Shown here one piece after another: positions 18,311 through 26,134 of a stretch of DNA of 64,000 nucleotides (the first letter of the stretch is position 1; each line of letters begins with the position of its first letter). The stretch comes from Bacillus sp. 03113. Its GTDB lineage: Bacteria > Bacillota > Bacilli > Bacillales > Cytobacillaceae. Location: positions 62,001 through 126,000 of the forward strand of contig NZ_VATK01000009.1 of the NCBI RefSeq assembly GCF_006546985.1. The letters are read 5' to 3'. Both the position numbers and the translations under genes were made by a program. The notes under the pieces were generated by a model. That model did no database searches. It was not told the DNA's origin and saw only the letters and a list, made by a program, of their open reading frames with translations.

Positions 18311-19001
18311 ACGGTTTTCCTCCGAACTTGTAGCCCATCCCGAATACAGTCAAAATATACTCTGGATGACGGGAATTGGTTTCAATCTTTTTACGCAAAT
18401 TTTTGATATGAGTATCTATGCTTCGTTCATAGCCTTCAAAATAAGATCCATCTTCCTGCACATTCTCCAATAAATCAGCCCGGCTATATACTCGACCCGG
18501 ATAATTCGCTATTGTGAAAAGCAGTTTATACTCAATTGGGGTTAAAGTAATTATTTGATCTCTTAAAACCACTTCTTTTTTAAACGGATCAATTATCAGT
18601 TCTCTATCATTAAAAATGAATAGATTTGACATCTTTGTTTTCTTTACTCTTCTTAATATCGCTTGAACTCTAACAACCACCTCTCTTGGACTGAAAGGCT
18701 TCGTCACATAATCATCTGCACCTATCACGATTCCGTTAATAACATCATCTTCTGCTGATTTCGCTGTCAGCATTATAATCGGCACTTCGCTTTCTTTTCT
18801 AATTAACCGGCATACTTCTTCTCCTGATATATCCGGCAGCATAAGATCCAATACAATAAGATCAAGTTTATTTTCCTTTTCTCTTTTTAATGCTTCTATT
18901 CCATTTGAGGCGGATATAATATCCCAACCTTCTTTTTCAAAATAAGCTTGAAGTACTTCTCGAATCATTTCTTCATCATCAACTAAAAGAATTTTTGTCA
19001 T
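18288..19001 (-). CDS. Response regulator, OmpR/PhoB family (candidate master regulator of the metal island)
   Basis: 237 residues with acidic pocket LVDDEE, Asp52 in VLDLMLPDISG, Lys in VTKPFSPRE and a winged helix (LTPIEYKLL, SIDTHIKNLRKKIE, VFGMGYKFG). It is divergent from a Met-rich secreted peptide gene whose promoter has four hexamers spaced exactly 11 bp, the layout OmpR-family proteins bind. Six more promoters in the island share that layout, so this regulator probably controls them. Confidence 0.93.
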   Translation of the reverse strand: MTKILLVDDEEMIREVLQAYFEKEGWDIISASNGIEALKREKENKLDLIVLDLMLPDISGEEVCRLIRKESEVPIIMLTAKSAEDDVINGIVIGADDYVTKPFSPREVVVRVQAILRRVKKTKMSNLFIFNDRELIIDPFKKEVVLRDQIITLTPIEYKLLFTIANYPGRVYSRADLLENVQEDGSYFEGYERSIDTHIKNLRKKIETNSRHPEYILTVFGMGYKFGGKPYAKDVAF

Positions 19002-19054
19002 CTATCCACACTCCTTGTATGTATTTTATCATCTTAAATTATGAAATAAGTAAT

Positions 19055-19109
19055 CTTCATAACTTCCACATAAGTTCAACATAATATCTTCATTTCCTAA
19101 AAGTATGAT
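19055..19109 (+). promoter_or_regulatory. Activator-type promoter with four 11-bp-spaced hexamers
   Basis: Hexamers CTTCAT (19055), CCACAT (19066), CAACAT (19077) and CTTCAT (19088) are spaced exactly 11 bp. The last ends 10 nt before a -10 box TATGAT (19104-19109). No good -35 box is present, fitting activation by an OmpR-type protein bound to the repeats. It drives the Met-rich peptide gene. Confidence 0.75.
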
Positions 19110-19135
19110 AGAGTCAAGAAAGGAGATGTGAAACA

Positions 19136-19399
19136 ATGAAAAAATTAGCGATTGGAATTTTAGGTGCAGCATTTATTTTTGGAGCAGGAACATATACATT
19201 TGCTCAAGTAAACGGTGAAGGGGATGGAACGCAGAACTTCGGACAAATGAAGCCGTATATGGAAAAAATGCACCCAGGCTTATCTACGAAAGAGCTAAAA
19301 GAGATGTATGATTCTTGCCACGGGAGCAAAGGTATGATGCAAGGCCGTAGTGAAATGATGCAAGGTAACGATTCTGAAAACATGATGAATAATCTTTAA
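19136..19399 (+). CDS. Small Met-rich secreted protein
   Basis: 87 residues: a signal peptide (about residues 1-24, ending TFAQ) and a mature part with Met-rich stretches (QMKPYMEKMHPG, GMMQGRSEMMQG), one His-Gly motif and one Cys (DSCHG). Met, His and Cys at this density suggest Cu or Ag binding outside the membrane. An AAGGAG site precedes the ATG. It is divergent from the response regulator and has the strongest copy of the shared hexamer promoter. No named family is recognised with certainty. Confidence 0.8.
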   Translation: MKKLAIGILGAAFIFGAGTYTFAQVNGEGDGTQNFGQMKPYMEKMHPGLSTKELKEMYDSCHGSKGMMQGRSEMMQGNDSENMMNNL

Positions 19400-19511
19400 T
19401 AAAAAGGTGATTCCCAATAATGAGTAGTTACAGTTTTGGAATGATAGGTAATTTTCACCGAATCCAGAAGCAAACAATAAACCATAACCATTATACTCAT
19501 TATAGGTAAAT

Positions 19512-19553
19512 AGAATGCGGCGGCCTTTATTAAACGGTCACCGCATTCTTTAT
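19512..19553 (+). terminator. Rho-independent terminator after the Met-rich peptide gene
   Basis: Nine-base arms, AGAATGCGG and CCGCATTCT, separated by 20 nt with a second small pairing (CGGCC/GGTC) inside and followed by TTAT. Confidence 0.75.
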
Positions 19554-19728
19554 CGCAACAATGTAATTCTCATTTTCATTGAATCCCCCAACCATGCCCA
19601 CTAACAAAATCACAAGGAACCAGTTGTTGACTCTCAAGATATTCTTTATGCTTATTTTGCACTAAGAATTAACTAAAACTAACAGGAGGAAATTATTATT
19701 ACGACGCACCATAAAGGAGGATTCGTAC

Positions 19729-19923
19729 ATGTCCGATCACGGATCGTCTCCCCGTACACCGAGATGGGGGTAGGTCTCTGGGATCATCATAATCATCCTA
19801 ATTCTTCTGGTCTTCATCGTGATGCTCTTTGGCGGTGGTAACCACGGCCCTGGTCGCCACTTTAAGTCCGATGGCGCTAATGACCATATACCTTCCATAA
19901 AACAAGGGGGGCAACAGCCATGA
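19729..19923 (+). pseudogene. Small membrane protein gene interrupted by an in-frame TAG
   Basis: A 65-codon frame starting after a perfect AAAGGAGG site. It reads MSDHGSSPRTPRWG, then TAG (19771-19773), then a hydrophobic helix (VSGIIIIILILLVFIV) and the tail GGGNHGPGRHFKS. The tail and helix resemble a small actinobacterial/Firmicute membrane protein family whose members carry GHGPGRH. Codons are markedly richer in G and C than the neighbours, implying transfer. Its TGA overlaps the next ATG. It is either a pseudogene by nonsense mutation or needs read-through. Confidence 0.7.
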
Positions 19924-20396
19924 CCATGAAATCCGGCTTCCGTAAGTTTACGCTCACCGCACATATCACTTTCTCGGTCGGCTGGCTCGGTGCAGTTGTT
20001 TGCCTCCTAGCTCTCGTCGTCACCGCTCTGAACACCCAGGATACTCAGACGGTACGTGCCGCATAGGTCGCAATAGATTTGATCGGCTGGTTCGCGATTG
20101 TCCCGTTAGCCCTCGCCTCACTGTTGACTGGGATTATCCTGTCACTGGGCACCCCGTGTGGCTTGTTCCGGCACTATTGGGTCCTTTTCAAACTCCTACT
20201 AACCATCCTTGCCACCATCGTCTTGTTGCTAAACATGCAGACAGTGGGCTTCCTAGCAGGTGTAGCGCCAGAGACGGGAAGTGCCGATATCGTAATCGGG
20301 CTGCGGAGCGAACTCATTCACGCTGGGGGCGGTCTGATAGTGTTGCTCATGATCACGATACTGTCAGTGTACAAGCTGCGGGGTATGACCCCGTAA
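19920..20396 (+). pseudogene. Multi-spanning membrane protein gene (DUF2269-like) interrupted by an in-frame TAG
   Basis: A 159-codon frame, coupled to the preceding gene by ATGA. It encodes an N-terminal helix (HITFSVGWLGAVVCLLALVV), then TAG at 20064-20066 in the context RAA-stop-VAIDLIGW, then three more helices and a clean end at TAA. Related proteins usually have an aromatic residue at this point, so one base change from a Tyr codon would explain the stop. Codons are GC-rich like the preceding gene. The frame is otherwise intact, so decay is recent. Confidence 0.7.
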
Positions 20397-20534
20397 GGGT
20401 GGCGTAAACAGCACGAGCAGCGTAAGGTGTCGCATCCGTAGATGCAGTACTTTCTCGGCTAGCAGTCGACATAAAATCAATTAACATTAAGCCAATAGTT
20501 TTTTGTAAGTAAACAACCTATTATTTAGAAAACT

Positions 20535-20568
20535 GCCGCATTTAAAGGAGAAATGCGGCTTTATTTTG
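20535..20568. terminator. Terminator after the GC-rich gene pair
   Basis: Nine-base perfect arms GCCGCATTT and AAATGCGGC with a 7-nt loop, followed on the plus strand by TTTATTTTGT. Confidence 0.8.
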
Positions 20569-20926
20569 TCAAGTTAACCACTTTATTCAGATGGGCTAAG
20601 TCTTCTCGAGAAAAACATGGATCAAAAACTAAAAATCTTCTATCTGTTTTGGCGGATTTTCTTCGATGCCCCAAGTATAAATGAGAATGAATTAAGTTCA
20701 TCTCTACCTCTAGAACCCAAGTAAATTTCTCTTGAACCATTTTTTCACAATCATATCTATTAAGTAATCTAATTGTCGTTTGATATTTTGATCAACTATA
20801 GAAACTCAAAAAATTTGGGTTTTTGGTCATAATCTGAAAAATAGGTTTATGCCTCAAACATGGGGAGATGTCCATACATATGATGAAATGGGTAGGAAGT
20901 TAAAAATAAACATTGGAGGGAATTTA
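20569..20926. other. Intergenic region, no gene supported
   Basis: About 360 bp. Minus-strand frames contain protein-like stretches (for example MVQEKFTWVLEVDEL from 20738) but are broken by stops and frame changes and match nothing recognised. It may hold the remains of an old gene and must contain the promoter of the Cys-rich gene at 20927. Confidence 0.4.
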
Positions 20927-21292
20927 ATGTATCAAACGATGTCTTATCATATGGATAAGGGCCATATGCCCTATCATCGAGTTTTAGAAACGATTCAAAA
21001 TTGTGAAGCTGTTTGTGAATTTACTGAGTATTCGATTCTACAAATGGATGGTTCAAGCCATAGAAGAGAGCAGTTAAGATTACTTAGAGATTGTGCTGAT
21101 ATATGTACTTTAACGGCAAAGTATATTGCACGTTGTAGCTTTTTTGCGAAATCTATTGCCTTATTATGTGCACAGATTTGTGAAGTTTGTGGAAATCATT
21201 GTTTACAACACCCCGATGAACCATCGCAAAGATGTGGTCAAATTTGCTTGCATTGTGCTCAAGAATGTCGTGCCTTTGCAATGTCTGCATAA
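20927..21292 (+). CDS. Csp-like four-helix-bundle copper-binding protein (DUF326)
   Basis: 121 residues from an ATG preceded by GGAGGG; an upstream ATG in the same frame lacks a ribosome site. Thirteen Cys lie in helical spacings typical of DUF326/Csp copper-storage proteins: NCEAVC, DCADIC, CAQICEVCGNHC, RCGQICLHCAQEC. Csp proteins line a four-helix bundle with Cys that store many Cu(I) ions in the cytoplasm or outside. No signal peptide is seen, so this one is cytoplasmic. The N-terminus has extra Met and His. Confidence 0.87.
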   Translation: MYQTMSYHMDKGHMPYHRVLETIQNCEAVCEFTEYSILQMDGSSHRREQLRLLRDCADICTLTAKYIARCSFFAKSIALLCAQICEVCGNHCLQHPDEPSQRCGQICLHCAQECRAFAMSA

Positions 21293-21488
21293 ATTTTCTA
21301 ATATCTGATGGTAATTTTTGAATTCACATTAAGTAGTGAATTCAAAATCACTATTTTAATAAAAAATACCCTTATTATTAATGGAAGGTACTATAAGATT
21401 TCTCTAATAACAAAATAATCCCTAGCTGTTACTACATCTTGGGGTAAAAATAACAATAATATCGTTAAAAAAATAGGAGGTTCTCTCA

Positions 21489-21737
21489 ATGAATTCAGAA
21501 ATGCAATTTTCACCTCATACACGCTTTCAGGAAAAACAAGCAGGAAATCCAGATGAAAGGATTTTTGGCAGACCGTCGGGTTCGGCAGACCATTGGGTGG
21601 ATTTGGTTTCGGTTGGCCTTTCATTGGTGGATTAGCAGGCGGTTTATTAGCTGGTGCTTTACTTTGGATTTGGGGGATATGGATTCCCATATGGATACGG
21701 ATATCCATTCGGGTACGGATATCCATTCGGATACTGA
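21489..21737 (+). pseudogene. Gly/Phe/Tyr-rich small protein gene with two frameshifts
   Basis: An AGGAGG site and ATG open a frame (MNSEMQFSPHTRFQEKQAG..) that goes out of frame after GRP near 21573. The next frame gives GFGRPLGGFGFGWPFIGG and a Gly/Leu helix (LAGGLLAGALL), and after a second shift near 21660 a third gives FGFGGYGFPYGYGYPFGYGY with a proper TGA. Joined, these make a typical Bacillus protein of an acidic/polar head, Gly-Phe repeats, one helix and a Pro-Tyr-Gly tail. The role of such proteins is unknown; this copy is broken. Confidence 0.75.
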
Positions 21738-21968
21738 TACCCTTTATTCGAACTTTAAATCACTTAATTAGAGGAATAACGCCTAAGCGTCAAACGTTAT
21801 TCCTTACTATACCTCAATAACAAAAGGAAAAGAAATGACATTTTTATTAAACTTAAATTCTGCCTAAAGTTTAAAGATCCCTGAATGATTAATATAAGCT
21901 TCAAAAACTGTTTCCTTTTTAAGATCGGGCACATATGAATAAACTGATATACCTCATCTCAGTCTTAA

Positions 21969-23297
21969 TTATTTAGCATTTCCTCGCTTTCGTAAAAACA
22001 CTTCTGGCTCCCAACCGTTAAACGGATGGGAAGGATGTTGAATTGGACCAGTTGTTACTTTGGGTACATGTTCAGGAATATTAGGTTTATTCGCTGCTTC
22101 TTGTAAAGCCAGTTGAAGTGGTACCCATCTTTTTAATATAACCCCAACAATGAACAATAAAAATATACCGCTTACTGAATAAACTGTCCACGGCAAATAG
22201 CCAACTTCAGTTCCTAATTCCAAAAGCTTCCCGCCAGCAAACTTTCCACCTGCTTCTCCTAAACCTGACACAACATTAGCCAGTGCAAAGAAAATACCGA
22301 TTAATTCTGCTTTCGAAAGTTGTGATACCGTACTATCGATGGTAGGTAATATAAGCATTTCTCCAAGAACAAAAATAGCTCCACTAATCATTAAATGAAT
22401 AAAGGCACTAGACCAGTACAATGAGCCTACACCAAAACCAATAAAAAGGATTCCTAATCCAAGGGCGGTTAATGGATGAAGTCGCTTAATAATCCAAGCT
22501 GTTACGATACCTTGTGTAAAAATAACTATTATACTATTAATAGTCCAAATTAATGCGACATTTTGGGGATCATGTAAAATTTCGGTAGCTCGTAATGGTA
22601 AAGCTAAAGCAAACTGAGCATATAAAGCCCAAATCAAAATGCCTCCAACACTAAATACTAAAAATGGCTTGTTATTAAAAACTTCCTTATAAGCTCCAAC
22701 GGAAATATGTGGACAAGGGGGATCTTCACAGTTTTTAGGGAGAAAAAGCCAGCTTTTTAATGCAAGCACGATATAAATAATTCCAGCTATCCAAAAAATA
22801 ATTTGTGAGGAACCAGAAATAAAAAAGAAAATAACTAGTCCAGCTGTTGCTATTCCAATATTTGCTGCAATCCCACGTAGAGAAAAAGCAGTTGTTTGGT
22901 GTTCTTTCGACGACAAAGCTGCAATTGAGGCTTTGGTCGAAGGTGCATTTAATCCATTCCCTAAACCAATGGTGATTGCCATTAATAAAAGGAATACATA
23001 TGAAGTAAAAAGACCTAAGCCAATTAATCCACCAGCACCAATTAGTGCTCCTAAACCAATAATAAATCTTCTCCCAATACGATCAGCTAGAAAACCACCT
23101 AAAATACCTCCGAATTGAAAAGAAATTGCAATAGATGCAAGGACTATACCGATCTGAACAAGTGATAATCCCGCTTCTACCTTTAACATAATTGGTAAAA
23201 TCGGGACAACCATATATGTACCTAGATGAGATAATAATACTCCTAGCATCAAAATGAACAATGGTCGTTCCAACTTCATCATTTCACTTATTCCCAT
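21969..23297 (-). CDS. MFS transporter
   Basis: A 442-residue transporter with about 12 helices. The A-motif is GGFLADRIGRR in loop 2-3 and a GLGNGLNAPSTKA segment lies near helix 5, like drug:H+ antiporters of the DHA1 type. A charged cytosolic tail (about residues 400-442) follows. AGGGGGAG precedes the ATG. It follows the damaged Csp-like gene by 46 bp on the same strand, so the pair may have formed a metal-linked operon. The substrate is unknown. Confidence 0.88.
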   Translation of the reverse strand: MGISEMMKLERPLFILMLGVLLSHLGTYMVVPILPIMLKVEAGLSLVQIGIVLASIAISFQFGGILGGFLADRIGRRFIIGLGALIGAGGLIGLGLFTSYVFLLLMAITIGLGNGLNAPSTKASIAALSSKEHQTTAFSLRGIAANIGIATAGLVIFFFISGSSQIIFWIAGIIYIVLALKSWLFLPKNCEDPPCPHISVGAYKEVFNNKPFLVFSVGGILIWALYAQFALALPLRATEILHDPQNVALIWTINSIIVIFTQGIVTAWIIKRLHPLTALGLGILFIGFGVGSLYWSSAFIHLMISGAIFVLGEMLILPTIDSTVSQLSKAELIGIFFALANVVSGLGEAGGKFAGGKLLELGTEVGYLPWTVYSVSGIFLLFIVGVILKRWVPLQLALQEAANKPNIPEHVPKVTTGPIQHPSHPFNGWEPEVFLRKRGNAK

Positions 23298-23343
23298 TTA
23301 GCTCCCCCTAATTCAATACCAATGATATGATTTGCCTCTTATA

Positions 23344-23682
23344 TTACATTGTTGTCATTTTACGACACTCTCCAGCACACTGGCGGCAATAATTAGCACA
23401 TTGTTGACAACGTACATCTTGGAATTTAGCACATTCAACTGCAGAAGTATCGCAAATGGTGGCACTAAGTTGACAAAGCTCTTTGCATACATGCTTCCGC
23501 GTGACATCCATTGGGCTGCCATAAAACAAATGTCCGCACAGTCCTTTAACATTTGATACAATGTATTCAAGTCTATACATCAACTTCTTTAAAGATGAAG
23601 TCAGACATTCTTCACAAGCTTGCATACATATGTTACAAACATCAATACACATTTGAAAATTGTTGGACAGATGAATCGACAA
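23344..23682 (-). pseudogene. Csp-like Cys-rich copper-binding protein gene with a displaced central frame
   Basis: The open frame begins and ends like DUF326/Csp proteins (CIDVCNICMQACEECLTSSL and CDTSAVECAKFQDVRCQQC). Between about 23590 and 23485 the family sequence (LKDCADICFMAAQWMSRGSM) is in another frame, so the encoded middle is foreign. Net shifts cancel, leaving a 112-residue product that lacks the conserved DCADIC helix. The start is a TTG without a ribosome site, directly after a hairpin, also suggesting loss of function. A sequencing error is possible. Confidence 0.72.
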
Positions 23683-23692
23683 CAGTTGGCAT

Positions 23693-23724
23693 AAAAGAAT
23701 TCACTTCTTTATTGAATTCTTTTT
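23693..23724. terminator. Hairpin upstream of the damaged Csp-like gene
   Basis: Arms AAAAGAATTCA and TGAATTCTTTT around a 9-nt loop, followed on the plus strand by TTATTATT. On the minus strand it lies directly before the gene start and would block transcription into it. Confidence 0.6.
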
Positions 23725-24040
23725 ATTATTATCTAATTAATGGTGAATAAACTGGTATTATAAACCTTATATTAAATGCTTTGTTGTCGGGCTGTGGAGC
23801 GAAACGCATTAATGCGAGATAAACATAAGTGGCATTAATTTTGGGCTGGTGTTAGAACTCGACACCGGTTTATCAAAAATTGCAAACTCTTTCTTTGCAT
23901 CTAAAAAAGGATTGGCTTCGTTTTTTTATATCAATCTTTTTTGTATGAAAAACTATTAACTCCTTTAAATAATTAGTGTGGTTTTTTATCTCTTCTTTGC
24001 TACAAAGTGGAATTGCATTTTTTCTAATTCTATATAGGTT
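23725..24040. other. Intergenic region
   Basis: About 315 bp with no supported gene. It lies downstream of a small minus-strand membrane protein gene and may hold its terminator, but no strong hairpin was found. Confidence 0.4.
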
Positions 24041-24154
24041 TTATTTTCCTAAAACACCTATAAGAATTGATACTACAACAATCACTACCCAAAATACCCC
24101 GTATATTTTCCAAGATATTTTATTTTTGCCTTTATTATTTGAACAGCAACTCAT
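24041..24154 (-). CDS. Very small membrane protein (37 residues) with an N-terminal Cys pair
   Basis: MSCCSNNKGKNKISW then one membrane helix (IYGVFWVVIVVVSILIGVLG) and a terminal Lys. GGGAGG lies 11 nt before the ATG, rather far but usable. It lies about 150 bp after the CCG-domain gene of the sdh/frd set on the same strand and may be its last member or stand alone. The adjacent Cys pair facing the cytoplasm could bind metal. No family is recognised. Confidence 0.55.
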   Translation of the reverse strand: MSCCSNNKGKNKISWKIYGVFWVVIVVVSILIGVLGK

Positions 24155-24305
24155 GAACTTTTGTGCCTCCCTTCAGTCAATGTTTTTTTCCTTATTAGGG
24201 GTTATACACAAGCTTCTCACAATCAAAAAACCATGCATATTTTTTCTTCGATAGCTGTACCTATTTTTCATTTTAAACAGCTCTTTTTTGTTAATAATAT
24301 TTCTA

Positions 24306-25184
24306 CTATGCAATAGTAGTTTCTTTCAGGGCAGGGATGACATCAATGATGTGACGATTAATTGCTAATTCCTCTGGTGTTAAACCTAATGCAAGCCCTA
24401 TTAATTGCGGGAGATGTAAAATGGGCATGGTAATATCTTGATTAAACTGTTTTTGTGCATCTGGCTGATACATATCTAATTGCATTTGACAAAGAGGGCA
24501 TGGGGTTACTATACAATCGGCCCCTGCTTGTTTTGGCGAAATACAATTGATACTGGTCATCTTTAACACTTCTTTCTCGGCTGGAAAAACAGCATGAAAT
24601 CCGCAGCAAGCTAATCGCTGATCAAACATAACACTTTTAGCTCCTAATACTTCGGCAATCATTTCCATAGATTGTGGGTTCATATGATTTTCAAATCCCA
24701 TAATTTGTGGTGGCCGAATTACATGACAACCATAAAAGTTTGCTATTTTTAGCCCCTTTAACGGTTTTATAACTTTTTTTCTCAAATTCTCTAAACCATA
24801 ATCTTGAATTAATGCCCACAAGAAATGTGTGACTTCATTGGTTCCTTTGTACTCAAGATTTATTTCTTTTAATCCTTGATTCACCTTTTTTCTCGTATAA
24901 TCATTTTGATCTAGCTTCTGTTTTGTTGCTCGCAGCATTAATGTGCAAGTATTGCAAACGGTTAGTAAGGGGGCTTCTAACTCTTCTGCCAAAGCTAGAT
25001 TTCGTGCATTGATCGTAGTAGCCAGTAAATCATCTATATCTTGAATATGACTCGCTCCACAACAAGTCCAACCCGTTAATTCAATTAATTCTATTCCTAA
25101 AGCTGCAGCAACCTTCTTAGTTGAAATCATTAGCTCTTCGGCTGCAGACTCTAATGTACATCCTGGAAAAAAAACATATTTCAC
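24306..25184 (-). CDS. CCG-domain (HdrB/SdhE-type) subunit of succinate dehydrogenase/fumarate reductase
   Basis: 292 residues with two CCG-type cysteine clusters: CCGASH near the N-terminus with CNTCTLML, and ACCGFHA with CPLCQMQLD near the C-terminus. Such subunits occur in heterodisulfide reductase B, thiol:fumarate reductase and type-E succinate:quinone reductases, where they replace the usual membrane anchors. Its start overlaps the iron-sulfur subunit gene by 4 bp, so it belongs to the same complex. Confidence 0.88.
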   Translation of the reverse strand: MKYVFFPGCTLESAAEELMISTKKVAAALGIELIELTGWTCCGASHIQDIDDLLATTINARNLALAEELEAPLLTVCNTCTLMLRATKQKLDQNDYTRKKVNQGLKEINLEYKGTNEVTHFLWALIQDYGLENLRKKVIKPLKGLKIANFYGCHVIRPPQIMGFENHMNPQSMEMIAEVLGAKSVMFDQRLACCGFHAVFPAEKEVLKMTSINCISPKQAGADCIVTPCPLCQMQLDMYQPDAQKQFNQDITMPILHLPQLIGLALGLTPEELAINRHIIDVIPALKETTIA

Positions 25185-26134
25185 TCTTCATTCATCTCCT
25201 GAACATATTGATAGATTTTTCTTACATCTTCAATTCCTTCAATCTTTTTAGGCAACTGTAAGAGATTTATTTTTCCTTTTCTCACCAAACGTAGTGCGAA
25301 AGGAATTCTGGATAAGGTGCGAACGAGACCTTCCGTTTTAATTGGTAGTGTCATTTCATTCAAACGCCCATTTTGTTTCACATCATCGTGAAAAGCATAT
25401 GCATGGCGTGCTCCTTTATTATTCCTCTCTCCCATTTTCATTGTGGCTTGTCTAAGAAAGGCTACTTCTTCAGTTAATGGAATGGTTTTAGGGCAATGTG
25501 ATACACAATGCATGCAATGGACACATTTCCAAAGATCATTCTCCAATAATGGTTCAATATGTTTTTCAGCTTCTCCATCTCTTGAATCTACTGCAAAGCG
25601 AAAGGCTCTATTTAAAATAAATGGTTCTAAGTATCCATCTTGGTTTACCGTAAGTTGTTCACATTCGGAAGCGCATATCCCACAAAGAACACAGTCTGTA
25701 GATAAGGAAATACGCTTATACTCTTCTTCACTTTGATTAAAACCGCTTGTCTTGTCACCCTGTTCATTTGGGAATAACCATGGTTTGATCGTATGCATTT
25801 TCTCTATCTTCGGCTTCCAATCTATCACCAAATCTCGTATGACTTTAAAATTCCCAAGAGGTTCAAATTTCAACAAACTAGTATGAAAAGTTTCTAAAAT
25901 TTCATCTAAAGACGTCTTGCAAACAAGAAAGGGATGGTTATTTACCCTAACCCCACAACTCCCACAAATAGCATGACCGCACGCGGAGGTAAAGTTAAAG
26001 GTGGGATCTAACTCTTCTTTAATTTTTGTCAATGCCCATAAAAGAGTTTTCCCTTTTTCATATGGTAATTCATACTCTTGGAACCAAACCTTTTCACCGT
26101 CAAATCGCCTAATATGGCATGTGATTTTTTCCAT
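25181..26134 (-). CDS. Succinate dehydrogenase/fumarate reductase iron-sulfur subunit
   Basis: 317 residues. A 2Fe-2S ferredoxin domain has the cysteines in SACGHAICGSCG and a fourth in FLVC. Two further clusters are CVLCGICASEC and CVHCMHCVSHCP, so the protein can pass electrons from flavin through three centres. A 65-residue C-terminal extension follows. It overlaps by one base with the flavoprotein gene upstream and by four with the CCG-domain gene downstream, a tight three-gene operon. Confidence 0.92.
   Translation of the reverse strand: MEKITCHIRRFDGEKVWFQEYELPYEKGKTLLWALTKIKEELDPTFNFTSACGHAICGSCGVRVNNHPFLVCKTSLDEILETFHTSLLKFEPLGNFKVIRDLVIDWKPKIEKMHTIKPWLFPNEQGDKTSGFNQSEEEYKRISLSTDCVLCGICASECEQLTVNQDGYLEPFILNRAFRFAVDSRDGEAEKHIEPLLENDLWKCVHCMHCVSHCPKTIPLTEEVAFLRQATMKMGERNNKGARHAYAFHDDVKQNGRLNEMTLPIKTEGLVRTLSRIPFALRLVRKGKINLLQLPKKIEGIEDVRKIYQYVQEMNEE

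Noticed and set aside
19729-20396. Amber recoding (pyrrolysine-like) of the GC-rich gene pair
   Set aside because: The two TAG sites seem to replace different residues, there is no visible insertion signal, and no tRNA or pyl gene is in the window. Kept only as a remote alternative to nonsense mutation.
20561-20738. Possible minus-strand small gene ending at the terminator near 20535
   Set aside because: An attractive peptide appears only if two frames are joined; the true frame from the ATG at 20738 meets a stop after about 33 codons, and no ribosome site is present.
23976-24254. Plus-strand open frame of about 90 codons
   Set aside because: Shadow of the minus-strand small membrane protein and AT-rich leader; no ribosome site and unusual composition.
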